Source of the DNA: Natrinema hispanicum | GTDB taxonomy: Archaea > Halobacteriota > Halobacteria > Halobacteriales > Natrialbaceae | Direction: 5' to 3' | DNA: 64,000 nt | Assembly (NCBI RefSeq): GCF_004217335.1 | Contig: NZ_SHMP01000006.1 | Coordinates: 330,154 to 394,153 of the forward strand | Shown: one piece after another, positions 1 to 7,779 of the stretch | How positions within the stretch are numbered: position 1 is the stretch's first letter | How the letters are laid out: each line of letters starts with the position of its first letter | Made by a program: the position numbers and the translations under genes | The notes under the pieces: model-generated | Database searches by the model: none | Told to the model about the DNA's origin: nothing | What the model saw: only the letters and a program-made list of their open reading frames with translations

Positions 1-2141
1 GCACGATTCGCAAGCGGTGCGACCGTACTCCCCAGCGACGCCAGCCGATCGACGTTCGCGAACAACTGTTCCCGGAGACTCGTCCCTTTGCGGTCGTGGT
101 ACTGCTGTTTGACCTCGGCTTTGAGCTTCGCAAGGTCGACCCCGGTGGGACAGTCGCTCTGACAGCCCTTACAGCCGATACAGAGGTCGAGTACCTCCGA
201 CTGAAACTGCTCGCTGTAGAGTTCGTCGGGGTCGATCTCGCCGCTGATCGCCGCCCGAAGCAGGTTCGCACGGCCTCGCGTGGTCGTGAGCTCCTCCTCG
301 GTCGCGCGATACGTCGGACACATCACGTCGCTACCGGTCTGTCGGCAGGTCCCACAGCCGTTACAGAGTTCCACGAGGTGGGAAAAGCCGCCCTCCTCGT
401 CGAAGTCGAGCGTCGTCCGCGGCTCGAGCGAGGCATACTCCGGCCCGTATCGGAGGTGATCGCGGATGTCAGTCGAGTTTTCACCACGGTAGACAACGTT
501 CCCAGGATTTAGCCGCCAGTCCGGGTCGAACGCCGATTTGAGCTCCTTGAACGCGTCCCAGAGTTGGGGGCCGTACAGCTTCGGGTTGAACTCCGTTCGC
601 GCGAGGCCGTCACCGTGCTCGCCCGAAAAGGAGCCGTTGTGTTCGGCGACGAGGTCGGTGACGTCGTCGGCGATGGCACGCATTGTCTCGACGTCGTCGC
701 CGTCTTTCAGATTGAGGACCGGCCGAATGTGAAGCGTCCCGACGCCCGCGTGTGCGAAGTACGCTGCCGTCGTGTCGTGGGTCTCGAGAATCTCCTGGAA
801 GCCCGCGACGTACTCCGCGAGTTCTTCGGGCGGGACGGAGGCGTCCTCGACGAACGGGTAGGGCTTCGGATCGCCCTCCATGCTCATCAACAGCGGGATC
901 GCGGCCTTCCGAAGCTTCCAGAGTCGATCCTGTTTCGCCGGCGAAAACGCCTCGAGCGATTCGAACGCCCTGCCCTCGTCTACGAGGTGGGTCGTTGCCG
1001 CCGCCACTGCGTCCGGGAGGTCGTCGACGACCTCCGAATCGAACTCGAGCATCAGCGCTGCTTCGGTTCCCTCGGGAATCGGCTCCGCGTACTCGGCGTA
1101 CTCCGCCGAGTCGGCGGCCAGCCGAAACACCTCGTCGTCCATGAGTTCGACCGCGCTGGCCTCGAGGTCGAGTGCTTCGGGGACGGCGGCAAGCGCCTCG
1201 AGCAGATCGTCATAACAGCAGACTGCGAGCGCGGTCTCGTCGGGGCGGGTCACGAGCGAGAGCGTCGCCTCGACGACGACACCGAGCGTGCCTTCGGCAC
1301 CGACGAGCAGTTTCGAGAGGTTGATGATCCGATTCCCTTCGCTATCCGTTCGGATCACTTTTTGCAGATTGTAGCCGCTGACGCTGCGTTTGAGGTCTGG
1401 ATACCGAGCTTCGATCTCGTCGGCGTTGTCCTCGACCAGCGCTCGAACCGTCCGGTAGATCGCAGCCTCGCGGTCGTCTTTCGAGACGAGCCGGTCCCAC
1501 TCTGGACTGTCAAGGACGACGTCCCGGGTGTGGATCAGCGAGCCGTCGGCGAGCACGACCGCACACTCCTCGACATAGGCGTCCGTGATACCGTATCGCA
1601 CTGAGTGTGCGCCCGTCGAGTTGTTCCCGATCCCGCCGCCGATCGTCGCGCGGTTCGACGAGGCCGGATCCGGTGCGAAACGAAGGCCGTGGGACTCGAG
1701 TGCGGCGTCGAGATCGTCCTGAACCACGCCCGGCTGGACGACAGCGGTTTGCTCGTCCGGATCGATCGCCTGAATCTCATCCATGTGTCGCGACAAATCG
1801 AGGACGACACAGCCCGGCCCGACGGTCTGACCGGCAAGCGAGGTGCCAGCGCCCCGCGGCACCACCGGCGCGTTGTGGTCGGCTGCGACGCGGACCGCTG
1901 CACGAACGTCCTCGACGTCCCGCGGGAAGACGACGCCGGCAGGCTGTGCGCTGTAGATGCTGCCGTCGGTCGCATAGAGCACGCGCGTGTACTCGTCGAA
2001 GCGCACGGCTCCGTCGCAGGCTGCCTGAAGGGCAGCCGCGAGCGATCCACTCGGCTCGACCGGTTCGGTTTCGGGGGATGGCTGGTATCGCTCCCGGTCT
2101 CGATCCTCGACAATCGTGTCGACGCTGTCCTCGGCGGCCAT
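1..2141 (-). CDS. FAD-linked oxidase / Fe-S oxidoreductase, C-terminus cut by window edge
   Basis: Large flavin and iron-sulfur oxidoreductase of the GlcD/D-lactate dehydrogenase type. The first 713 codons are visible; the rest lies before position 1. An FAD-binding PP-loop is seen early (VVPRGAGTSLAGQ), followed by the FAD-oxidase C-terminal domain and then two ferredoxin-like cysteine clusters, CNGCGTC with a later CP, and CIGCKGCQSDCP, which would carry 4Fe-4S centres. The family oxidises 2-hydroxyacids and passes electrons to the membrane; haloarchaeal members are usually about 1000 residues, with a second Fe-S/CCG domain that would be off-window. The start at 2141 (MAAEDSVD) is the only in-frame ATG near the 5' end. 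The exact substrate cannot be told from sequence. Confidence 0.88.
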   Translation of the reverse strand, partial: MAAEDSVDTIVEDRDRERYQPSPETEPVEPSGSLAAALQAACDGAVRFDEYTRVLYATDGSIYSAQPAGVVFPRDVEDVRAAVRVAADHNAPVVPRGAGTSLAGQTVGPGCVVLDLSRHMDEIQAIDPDEQTAVVQPGVVQDDLDAALESHGLRFAPDPASSNRATIGGGIGNNSTGAHSVRYGITDAYVEECAVVLADGSLIHTRDVVLDSPEWDRLVSKDDREAAIYRTVRALVEDNADEIEARYPDLKRSVSGYNLQKVIRTDSEGNRIINLSKLLVGAEGTLGVVVEATLSLVTRPDETALAVCCYDDLLEALAAVPEALDLEASAVELMDDEVFRLAADSAEYAEYAEPIPEGTEAALMLEFDSEVVDDLPDAVAAATTHLVDEGRAFESLEAFSPAKQDRLWKLRKAAIPLLMSMEGDPKPYPFVEDASVPPEELAEYVAGFQEILETHDTTAAYFAHAGVGTLHIRPVLNLKDGDDVETMRAIADDVTDLVAEHNGSFSGEHGDGLARTEFNPKLYGPQLWDAFKELKSAFDPDWRLNPGNVVYRGENSTDIRDHLRYGPEYASLEPRTTLDFDEEGGFSHLVELCNGCGTCRQTGSDVMCPTYRATEEELTTTRGRANLLRAAISGEIDPDELYSEQFQSEVLDLCIGCKGCQSDCPTGVDLAKLKAEVKQQYHDRKGTSLREQLFANVDRLASLGSTVAPLANR

Positions 2142-2304
2142 GTGGGGTGAGACATCATTCCACATATAGTTAAACCATGGTAGTCACAACCAATCAAGCG
2201 TCGTTACCCACCGATCTGACGGCGCGTCGACATCACCCGAACGCTACTGCGTCCGCTGTCGGGTGTCTGCGGGCGATAAAAATAGGGAGTTGACAACTCG
2301 TCGC

Positions 2305-2907
2305 TTACTCGAAGTGGTCGAGACACTTCTGGTACTCTTCTTCGGCCTTCTCCCAGTTGACGACGTCGAAGAAGGCGTCGATGAAGCTCCCGCGGTCCGG
2401 ACCGTAGTCATAGTAGTAAGAGTGTTCCCAGACGTCCAGCGCGAGGACCGGATGGGAGCCCCAGAGTGCGCCCTGGTCGTGCTTGTCGACTGCGACGTTG
2501 CGCAGTTGCTTCGCAACCGGGTCGTATACCAGCAGTGCCCAGCCACTGGCGGCACCGGCTGCGGCCTCGAACTCGCCTTTCCAGCCCTCGTAGGAGCCGA
2601 AGTCCTCCTCGATGCGATCGGCGAGGTCGCCCTCGGGCTCGCCGCCGCCGTTCGGAGACATGTTCTCCCAGAACAGCGTGTGGAGATAGTGTCCACAGCC
2701 GTTGTGGGTGACGTTACTAATTGCCCCGGGCGTCGTACTGAAGTCGCCCTCTTCGCGGTTCTCCGCGAGGGTCTCTTCGGCCGCGTTGAGGCCGTTGACG
2801 TAGCCCTGGTGGTGCGTGTCGTGATGCCAGGTCAGGACCTGTTCGGAAATCGATGGCTCGAGTGCGTCGTAATCATACGGAAGTGGTGGAAGTTCGTGAT
2901 CAGTCAT
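2305..2907 (-). CDS. sod: Superoxide dismutase (Fe/Mn family)
   Basis: A 200-residue Fe/Mn superoxide dismutase that converts superoxide to oxygen and hydrogen peroxide in the cytoplasm. The expected metal ligands are visible: the first His in LTWHHDTHHQGYV, a second His in NGCGHYLHTLFW, and the Asp and His in LDVWEHSYYYDYG. Length is normal for haloarchaea. The reading frame stays open upstream for 84 more codons, but MTDHELPPLPYDYDAL is the conserved family N-terminus. On the minus strand a TATA-like CTTAAC lies about 40 bp before it, giving a short leader. It is transcribed alone. Confidence 0.97.
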   Translation of the reverse strand: MTDHELPPLPYDYDALEPSISEQVLTWHHDTHHQGYVNGLNAAEETLAENREEGDFSTTPGAISNVTHNGCGHYLHTLFWENMSPNGGGEPEGDLADRIEEDFGSYEGWKGEFEAAAGAASGWALLVYDPVAKQLRNVAVDKHDQGALWGSHPVLALDVWEHSYYYDYGPDRGSFIDAFFDVVNWEKAEEEYQKCLDHFE

Positions 2908-3122
2908 AGTGTTTGCTTCATGTTCTGTATCGGTTCCTCGCCTGTTAAGTTTTGAGGAGTGGGACGTTATCACCCCGAATAAACTCACAGCTATCCTGTC
3001 GTGCGATTTCCCGATACTCACGAGCATCCACCACAGACTCGCTATTAAAAGTTTCAGCGGTCGGTGAGTCCCCGTCTCGCATCCGCTGGTCGCCGCTGCC
3101 GATTGCCGTGAACTCGCCCGTG

Positions 3123-3500
3123 TTACGTGATCTCCTTGTGACGAGCGTGTTCGAGCCACTCCTCGACTGATGGCTGTCGCCAGTATCGCACCATCTCGCT
3201 GCGTCGGTCGTATTCGAGAAGGCCTGCGTCTTCGAGTTTCGGGAGGTGGGTGTGTGTGAGCGCCAGTCGAACGCTCGCATGCCGGTCCGTCGTGTGTTCT
3301 CCGTCGCTCGTACCTGTCTGTTGTTCAAAGGCGACGACGTTCTCGGTGAGCGTTTCAAGCGTCGCGACGCCGTCCGGTTGATCATTCAGATGGTACAGTG
3401 CATACCGTCGTCGACTGTTCGAGAGGAGTTCGAAAACGAGATCCAGCGACGGCGTCGCGTCCGTCATCAACGGGGTCACTTTCCCGTCCGTTTCACGCAT
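3123..3500 (-). CDS. DUF7344-type winged-helix regulator
   Basis: A 125-residue haloarchaeal protein with the DUF7344 pattern: an N-terminal LDLVFELLSNSRRRYALYHL helix, a middle region ending in LTHTHLPKLEDAGLLEYD (the usual recognition helix plus wing start), and a short tail. Such proteins look like DNA-binding winged helices; the ligand and targets are unknown. A strong Shine-Dalgarno (AGGAGGTG on the minus strand, near 3511-3518) stands about 8 nt before the ATG at 3500, so this gene is probably leadered. A second DUF7344 gene is at 23708-24124. The upstream region is AT-rich and carries a palindrome. Confidence 0.8.
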   Translation of the reverse strand: MRETDGKVTPLMTDATPSLDLVFELLSNSRRRYALYHLNDQPDGVATLETLTENVVAFEQQTGTSDGEHTTDRHASVRLALTHTHLPKLEDAGLLEYDRRSEMVRYWRQPSVEEWLEHARHKEIT

Positions 3501-3596
3501 TCACGGCCCACCTCCTGTGTGTTACCATTCGAAACCACCAACAGCCTCTACTCTAGCCGTGACATTAGATGTTACGTCTCTCTAGATGAATACGTG

Positions 3597-3613
3597 TATT
3601 CTACTCTAGAATA
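3597..3613. promoter_or_regulatory. AT-rich palindrome upstream of the DUF7344 gene
   Basis: Seven-base arms TATTCTA and TAGAATA are separated by CTC. The ten-base stretch TCTACTCTAG overlapping the left side also occurs at 3547-3556, so the same half-site appears twice, 52-53 bp apart. The 3501-3732 region is clearly richer in A and T than its surroundings. This would suit an operator for the regulator gene that starts at 3500, but no direct evidence of binding is available. Confidence 0.35.
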
Positions 3614-3732
3614 TTTGGCGGTAGTATTATCGAGAGAACACCCGCAGCGGTGTTGCCTTTGTTACAGCACAGAACACGCTAACGGGACGTGTACGTCCAG
3701 AAAATCGGAAACAGATGTGGGCTCGAGATCGA

Positions 3733-4197
3733 TTACTCGTAGAGCCACTCGGCGTCGTGCTGATCGTAGTCGATCAGCTCGTCCTCGTCGAAGTGGATCG
3801 CGATCTCGCGTTCGTTTGCGCCCTCGTCCTCGTGGTCGGCGGCGTGGACGACGTTCCGACCGAGATCGAGCGCGTAGTCGCCCCGGATCGTGCCGGGTGC
3901 GGCCTCGAGCGGGTCGGTCTCGCCGATCATCTGGCGGACCTGTCTGGTCGCGTCCTGGCCCTCCCAGACCATCGGCACGACTGGACCCGAGGTGATGAAG
4001 TCCACGAGGTCGTCGTAGAACGGTTTGTCCTCGTGTTCGCTGTAGTGTTCCTCTGCCCGTTCACGGGGCATGTTCTCGACTTTGATGCCGACGAGCTTGA
4101 GCCCGCGGTCCTCGAGTCGGGAGACGACCTCGCCGACGAGGCCACGCGCGAAGGCGTCGGGCTTGACCATCACGAAGGTGCGCTCGTGATCGCTCAT
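3733..4197 (-). CDS. ndk: Nucleoside diphosphate kinase
   Basis: A 154-residue enzyme that moves the gamma phosphate from ATP to nucleoside diphosphates by a phosphohistidine intermediate. The family start ERTFVMVKPDAFARGLVGE and the catalytic loop RNVVHAAD with the active histidine are present; GTIRGDYA is the substrate-binding stretch. It is the last gene of the L7Ae-S28e-L24e-Ndk operon: its ATG overlaps the L24e stop by 4 bp, so it is probably translated by coupling. This gene order is common in archaea. Confidence 0.97.
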   Translation of the reverse strand: MSDHERTFVMVKPDAFARGLVGEVVSRLEDRGLKLVGIKVENMPRERAEEHYSEHEDKPFYDDLVDFITSGPVVPMVWEGQDATRQVRQMIGETDPLEAAPGTIRGDYALDLGRNVVHAADHEDEGANEREIAIHFDEDELIDYDQHDAEWLYE

Positions 4198-4469
4198 GCT
4201 TCCTCAGCCTCGATGTCGTCGCTCTCGTCCTCGGTGGACGTCTCAGCTTCGGCTTCGTCGGCTGCAGGTGCCTCTTCTTGGGCTGGGCCTTTGGCGCGAC
4301 GACCCTCTTCGGTCCACTCCAGATCTCGGGGTTCGCGCCCGAGCTTGTAGTTTTTCTCCGCTTTGGAGTCGACGAAGTGGAGCACGGTGCCGTCGGTTTT
4401 GACGTACATGATGCCCGTGCCGGGTTCGATCTCTTCGCCCGTGTAGTCGCAGGTTCGTTTCTCGACCAT
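4194..4469 (-). CDS. rpl24e: 50S ribosomal protein L24e, zinc cysteines largely lost
   Basis: A 91-residue L24e. The core CDYTGEEIEPGTGIMYV, then VLHFVDSKAEKNYKLGREPRDLEW, aligns with archaeal L24e. In the usual family form the first motif is CxxC and the second is CxxKC; here the second Cys of the first pair is Thr (CDYTG), and the second pair reads VDSKA, so only one of four zinc ligands remains. A tail of about 35 residues is rich in Glu, Asp and Ala and is longer than in many archaea. The start overlaps the S28e stop (TAATG arrangement) and the stop overlaps the ndk start. The protein sits on the large subunit near the L14/L3 side. Confidence 0.93.
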   Translation of the reverse strand: MVEKRTCDYTGEEIEPGTGIMYVKTDGTVLHFVDSKAEKNYKLGREPRDLEWTEEGRRAKGPAQEEAPAADEAEAETSTEDESDDIEAEEA

Positions 4470-4693
4470 TATTGTCCTCCGATGGAGTCGGCCTCGCGGG
4501 CGGTCTCGCGAAGCTGGAGTACGTCCCCTTCGCGGACCGGCCCGAGGCAGTTACGGGTGATGATGCGTCCCTGGTTCTCGCCCTCCTTGATCCGGCATTT
4601 GACCTGCATGGCTTCGCCGTGCATGCCGGTCTTGCCGACGATCTCGATGACCTCGGCGGGCGTAGAGCCGCTTTCTTCCTCTTCAGCACTCAT
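4469..4693 (-). CDS. rps28e: 30S ribosomal protein S28e
   Basis: A 74-residue small-subunit protein with an OB fold. The sequence [22 protein letters not shown] and the ending [21 protein letters not shown] match archaeal S28e closely. An extra acidic N-terminus (MSAEEEESG) is typical of halophiles. It lies 11 bp downstream of the L7Ae gene and its stop codon overlaps the L24e start by one base, so the four genes are one transcription unit. Confidence 0.97.
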   Translation of the reverse strand: MSAEEEESGSTPAEVIEIVGKTGMHGEAMQVKCRIKEGENQGRIITRNCLGPVREGDVLQLRETAREADSIGGQ

Positions 4694-4704
4694 CTCTGAT
4701 CACC

Positions 4705-5067
4705 TCAGTCGAGGTCCTCGACCTTGTCGGCGATGTCCTCGACGTCGCCGTCGGCCTCGCCGGCGTCGACGATCGCCGCAGCGGCCGAGCCGACCTCGAG
4801 GCCGGCGGCGTGGCCGACGTCGTCTTGGGTCTCGATGAAGACGACTGGGATGCCTTTCTCGTCTGCGAGCTCCGGCAGGTGCATGACGATCTCCTCGGGG
4901 GAGACGTCTTCGGCGACGTAGACGAGGTCGGCGTTGCCGCGCTCGATGGCCTTCGTCGTTTCGTTCGTTCCTTTCTTTACTCGTCCGGTGTCTCGTGCGA
5001 CCTCGAGCGCCTCGAGGGCGTCGTCTGCGAGGTCGGCTGGGATGTCGGTGGTTACGTAGACTGACAT
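4705..5067 (-). CDS. rpl7ae: Ribosomal protein L7Ae, kink-turn RNA-binding protein
   Basis: A 120-residue L7Ae, which binds kink-turns in 23S rRNA, in box C/D and H/ACA guide RNAs and in archaeal RNase P. The RNA-contacting stretch [31 protein letters not shown] is complete. The start [10 protein letters not shown] at 5067 was chosen because it matches the family; a 15-residue longer frame exists but would begin inside the structured leader. A Shine-Dalgarno-like GGAGAGGTGA precedes the ATG by a few bases. It is the first gene of the operon with S28e, L24e and Ndk. The leader appears folded and may be a target of L7Ae itself (see the leader entry). Confidence 0.97.
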   Translation of the reverse strand: MSVYVTTDIPADLADDALEALEVARDTGRVKKGTNETTKAIERGNADLVYVAEDVSPEEIVMHLPELADEKGIPVVFIETQDDVGHAAGLEVGSAAAAIVDAGEADGDVEDIADKVEDLD

Positions 5068-5082
5068 TGGTTGTTCACCTCT

Positions 5083-5190
5083 CCTACACGTGGGCTCGCG
5101 CTCCCCTGCCATCCGGGCACTGGGTACCCGTGCCGGAACGACTCCGGCGGAAGTCCTGTAGGGCTAGGAGCATCATCAACCCCGTGTAGG
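5083..5190 (-). promoter_or_regulatory. Structured 5' leader of rpl7ae, candidate L7Ae kink-turn
   Basis: Read on the minus strand, the leader opens with CCTACACG (5183-5190) and closes with its exact complement CGTGTAGG (5083-5090), next to the Shine-Dalgarno. Inside this 8-bp stem, GGGTT can pair with AGCCC and GCTCC with GGAGC. The asymmetric internal loop between the two short stems holds GATGAT on one strand and GCG(A) on the other. The strand reads TTGATGATG, close to the box C core UGAUGA, and the opposite GCGA resembles a box D/kink-turn GA side. Further small hairpins lie between. The fold is hand-built, not computed. Confidence 0.5.
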
Positions 5191-5215
5191 GTGTACACCT
5201 GAGTAGCGCTGCCCT

Positions 5216-5224
5216 CCTTAAAAG
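5216..5224 (-). promoter_or_regulatory. TATA box of the rpl7ae operon
   Basis: On the minus strand the sequence reads CTTTTAAGG, a good archaeal TATA element. A start of transcription about 25 bp downstream, near 5192-5195, would begin the transcript just at the outer arm of the leader stem (5183-5190). The leader is therefore about 125 nt, unusual in a genome where many genes appear leaderless. Confidence 0.6.
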
Positions 5225-5321
5225 CGTGTTCAAACGAGCGAGTGCGTGAGATCGCTCCGCACGGATCGTTCGGTCGTGTGGACCGTTCCATCCGCTCGCG
5301 GCGAGAGCACCTCGCGTGCAA

Positions 5322-5403
5322 TCATACGGACTACTGTCAGTCAGTTCCGGCGTATTCGCAGGACGAGTCGCGGAGACGCCGATAAATCGGTACAGCAGAC
5401 CGG
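5322..5403 (+). mobile_element. Family B short inverted-repeat element, copy in the rpl7ae/tmcA gap
   Basis: It begins TCA-TACGGACTACTGTC, followed by AGTCAGTTCCGGC, as in the other family B copies, and ends with ACAGCAGACCG near 5402. The right end is degraded and no clear TCA follows, so this may be an older copy. Size is about 79 bp. It has no coding capacity. It lies between two divergent promoters, about 100 bp from each. Confidence 0.6.
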
Positions 5404-5430
5404 ACAGTGTGTCCGCGCGTTGTCCAGCAG

Positions 5431-5437
5431 TATATTA
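5431..5437 (+). promoter_or_regulatory. TATA box of tmcA
   Basis: TATATTA sits about 30 bp before the ATG at 5466, which fits a leaderless transcript. The 13 bases just before and overlapping it, TGTCCAGCAGTAT, match the end of family A elements, so the promoter may have formed on the remains of such an element. Confidence 0.6.
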
Positions 5438-5465
5438 CGCTCGAGACGCCAACGCCACCACACAC

Positions 5466-7718
5466 ATGGACGTCGACGCCGTCGGCCTCGCCGAGTCGCT
5501 TCGCGGGGAAGCCGAGCGAACCAACGAGCGCCGACTGCTCGTGCTCGCGGGCGCTCGTAAACGGGGGTACGATACCCTCGAGTCGGTCCTCGATACCCTC
5601 TCGGTTCCGATCACCGAGACGACGCTTGTCGGTCCCGACGACCGACTCCGCTGTGAACAGCTCCCGCAGTCAAACGCCGGCGAACTGTTGGGAACAACCA
5701 GAGACGTGATCGCCGTCGACGCCCACGACGACCTCCGGCCGAACGCGCTCGGCAAAGTCGTCGGCGCAGTCGACGGCGGCGGCCTGCTCGTCCTGTTGAC
5801 CCCGCCGCTTGCGTCCTGGCCGGATCGCCGCGACGAGTTCGATGCCTCGCTTGCAGTGCCGCCGTTCGACATCGACGACGTCACCGGCCGGTTCAAACGC
5901 CGGCTCGTCGAGACGCTGCGAGTCCACCGTGGGATCGCGATCGTCGACCTCGAGACCGACAGCGTCGACGCCGACGGACTGACCGATCCGGCCCCGCAGA
6001 TGCCGACGGAGCCGCCGACGCCGCCAGTCGACCACCGATTCCAGACTGCGATCTACGAGGCTTGCCTGACGGCCGATCAGGTCGACGCCGTCGCCGCGCT
6101 CGAGTCGCTTTCCGAGACCGAGCGGGCTGTCGTCCTCGAGGCCGACCGCGGCCGGGGCAAATCGAGCGCCGCGGGACTGGCCGCTGGTGCGTACGCCGTC
6201 GCCGGCGAGGACGTGCTCGTGACCGCGCCCGCCGCCCGGAATACGGCGGAACTGTTCGATCGTGCCAGCGACCTTGTCGAGCACCTCGAGTCCGACGCTG
6301 TCGTCGACTCCCGCCGGATCGAGACGACCGCGGGCGGCTCAGTTCGTTTTCGGAAACCCAACGCGGCCATCGATGCACTCGCGTCGGCCGACATCGTCAT
6401 CGTTGACGAGGCTGCCGCCCTGCCAGTCGCGACGCTCGAGTCGCTGCTTGCAGCCGACCGCATCGCTTTCGCAACGACGATCCACGGCTACGAGGGTGCA
6501 GGACGTGGCTTCTCGGTCCGGTTTCGGGAACGACTCGCCGAAAGCGATCACGAGGTGATCGACTGCCAGCTCGCCGAGCCGATCAGGTACGCGGCGGGCG
6601 ATCCCGTCGAAGTGTGGGCCTTCCGCGCCTTGCTACTCGACGCCCGCCCGCCGGTCGACGCGCTCGTGGCCGACGCGGTCCCTGAAACGGTCGACTACCG
6701 GCGGCTCGAGCCTGCCGACTTACTCGCGGACGAACCCCTGCTCCGGGAGGCCTTTGGCCTGCTCGTGCTCGCCCACTACCGAACCGAACCCAACGATCTC
6801 GCGCGGTTGCTCGACGCGCCCAATCTCGAGGCCCGCGCGCTCGTCCACGACGGCCACGTCGTCAGCGTGGCGCTGCTCGCTCGCGAGGGGAATCTCTCGC
6901 CGGCCACGCGAGCGATGATGTACGAGGGCGGCCGCGTCCGTGGCAACATGCTGCCGGACGTACTGACCAGCCAGTTGCGGGACGAGGCGGCAGCCGAGCC
7001 GGCTGGCCTGCGCGTCGTCCGTATCGCGACCCACCACGCTGCCCGCTCGCGGGGGCTTGGCTCGCGTCTGCTCGAGTGCGTTCGCGACGAATTCGGAACC
7101 ACGGTCGACTGGCTCGGCACCGGCTTCGGCGCGACACCCGGCTTGCTGGCGTTCTGGCGTGAGAACGGCTATCGAGCGATCCACGTCTCGACGACACGCA
7201 ACGACGCCAGCGGCGAGTACTCCGCGCTCATGCTCGCGCCGACGAGCGCCGATGGACAGGCATTACACGACCGCCATGCCGACTGGTTCGTCCGCCGATT
7301 CGACGCCCTCTGTTCCGACGCGCTCGACGACCTCGAGCCCGACGTCGCTCGTGCGCTGCTCCGTAGCGTCGCCGATGGGGCCGGGGCGTCACTTTCGTTG
7401 ACCGATCATGAATGGCGTGTCGTCGCGGGAGCGGCCTACGGACCGGGGCTGTTCGATATCGATCCCGGGCCGTTTCGCGACCTCGTCGTCCGGTACTTCG
7501 TCGACGATCCAGCGGCCGTCGACCTGAGCGACCGCGAGGAACGGCTGTTCATCCTGCGTGTCCTCCAGAGTCGCGACTGGGACGTCGTCGCCGATCGCCT
7601 CGGATACCACTCGACGGGACAGTGTATGCGGGCGCTCGGCGACGCCGTCTGCCCGCTGGTCGACCAGTACGGGGGAGACACGGCGCTTGCGGTTCGGGAT
7701 CGATTCGCCGAGCGCTGA
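5466..7718 (+). CDS. tmcA: tRNA(Met) cytidine acetyltransferase TmcA
   Basis: A 750-residue RNA acetyltransferase that makes N4-acetylcytidine, using ATP and acetyl-CoA; in Bacteria the target is the elongator tRNA-Met wobble base and archaeal relatives modify more RNAs. Domains in order: an N-terminal DUF1726-like part, a helicase-type ATPase with Walker A GRGKSSAAG near residue 230 and a DEAA Walker B box (IVIVDEAAALPV), a GNAT domain with the acetyl-CoA loop THHAARSRGLGSRLL, and a C-terminal tRNA-binding part. The first ATG of the open frame lies 50 codons earlier, but 5466 has a TATA box 30 bp upstream and gives the family N-terminus. Monocistronic. Confidence 0.95.
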   Translation: MDVDAVGLAESLRGEAERTNERRLLVLAGARKRGYDTLESVLDTLSVPITETTLVGPDDRLRCEQLPQSNAGELLGTTRDVIAVDAHDDLRPNALGKVVGAVDGGGLLVLLTPPLASWPDRRDEFDASLAVPPFDIDDVTGRFKRRLVETLRVHRGIAIVDLETDSVDADGLTDPAPQMPTEPPTPPVDHRFQTAIYEACLTADQVDAVAALESLSETERAVVLEADRGRGKSSAAGLAAGAYAVAGEDVLVTAPAARNTAELFDRASDLVEHLESDAVVDSRRIETTAGGSVRFRKPNAAIDALASADIVIVDEAAALPVATLESLLAADRIAFATTIHGYEGAGRGFSVRFRERLAESDHEVIDCQLAEPIRYAAGDPVEVWAFRALLLDARPPVDALVADAVPETVDYRRLEPADLLADEPLLREAFGLLVLAHYRTEPNDLARLLDAPNLEARALVHDGHVVSVALLAREGNLSPATRAMMYEGGRVRGNMLPDVLTSQLRDEAAAEPAGLRVVRIATHHAARSRGLGSRLLECVRDEFGTTVDWLGTGFGATPGLLAFWRENGYRAIHVSTTRNDASGEYSALMLAPTSADGQALHDRHADWFVRRFDALCSDALDDLEPDVARALLRSVADGAGASLSLTDHEWRVVAGAAYGPGLFDIDPGPFRDLVVRYFVDDPAAVDLSDREERLFILRVLQSRDWDVVADRLGYHSTGQCMRALGDAVCPLVDQYGGDTALAVRDRFAER

Positions 7719-7779
7719 CCGCGAGGCTCCACGCGATACGCCCAGCAATAATTTTAACATTCTAACAACAACTGGGCGA

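Noticed and set aside
2908..3122. An N-terminal extension of superoxide dismutase
   Set aside because: The 84 upstream codons are basic and Ser-rich, and a TATA-like element lies within them.
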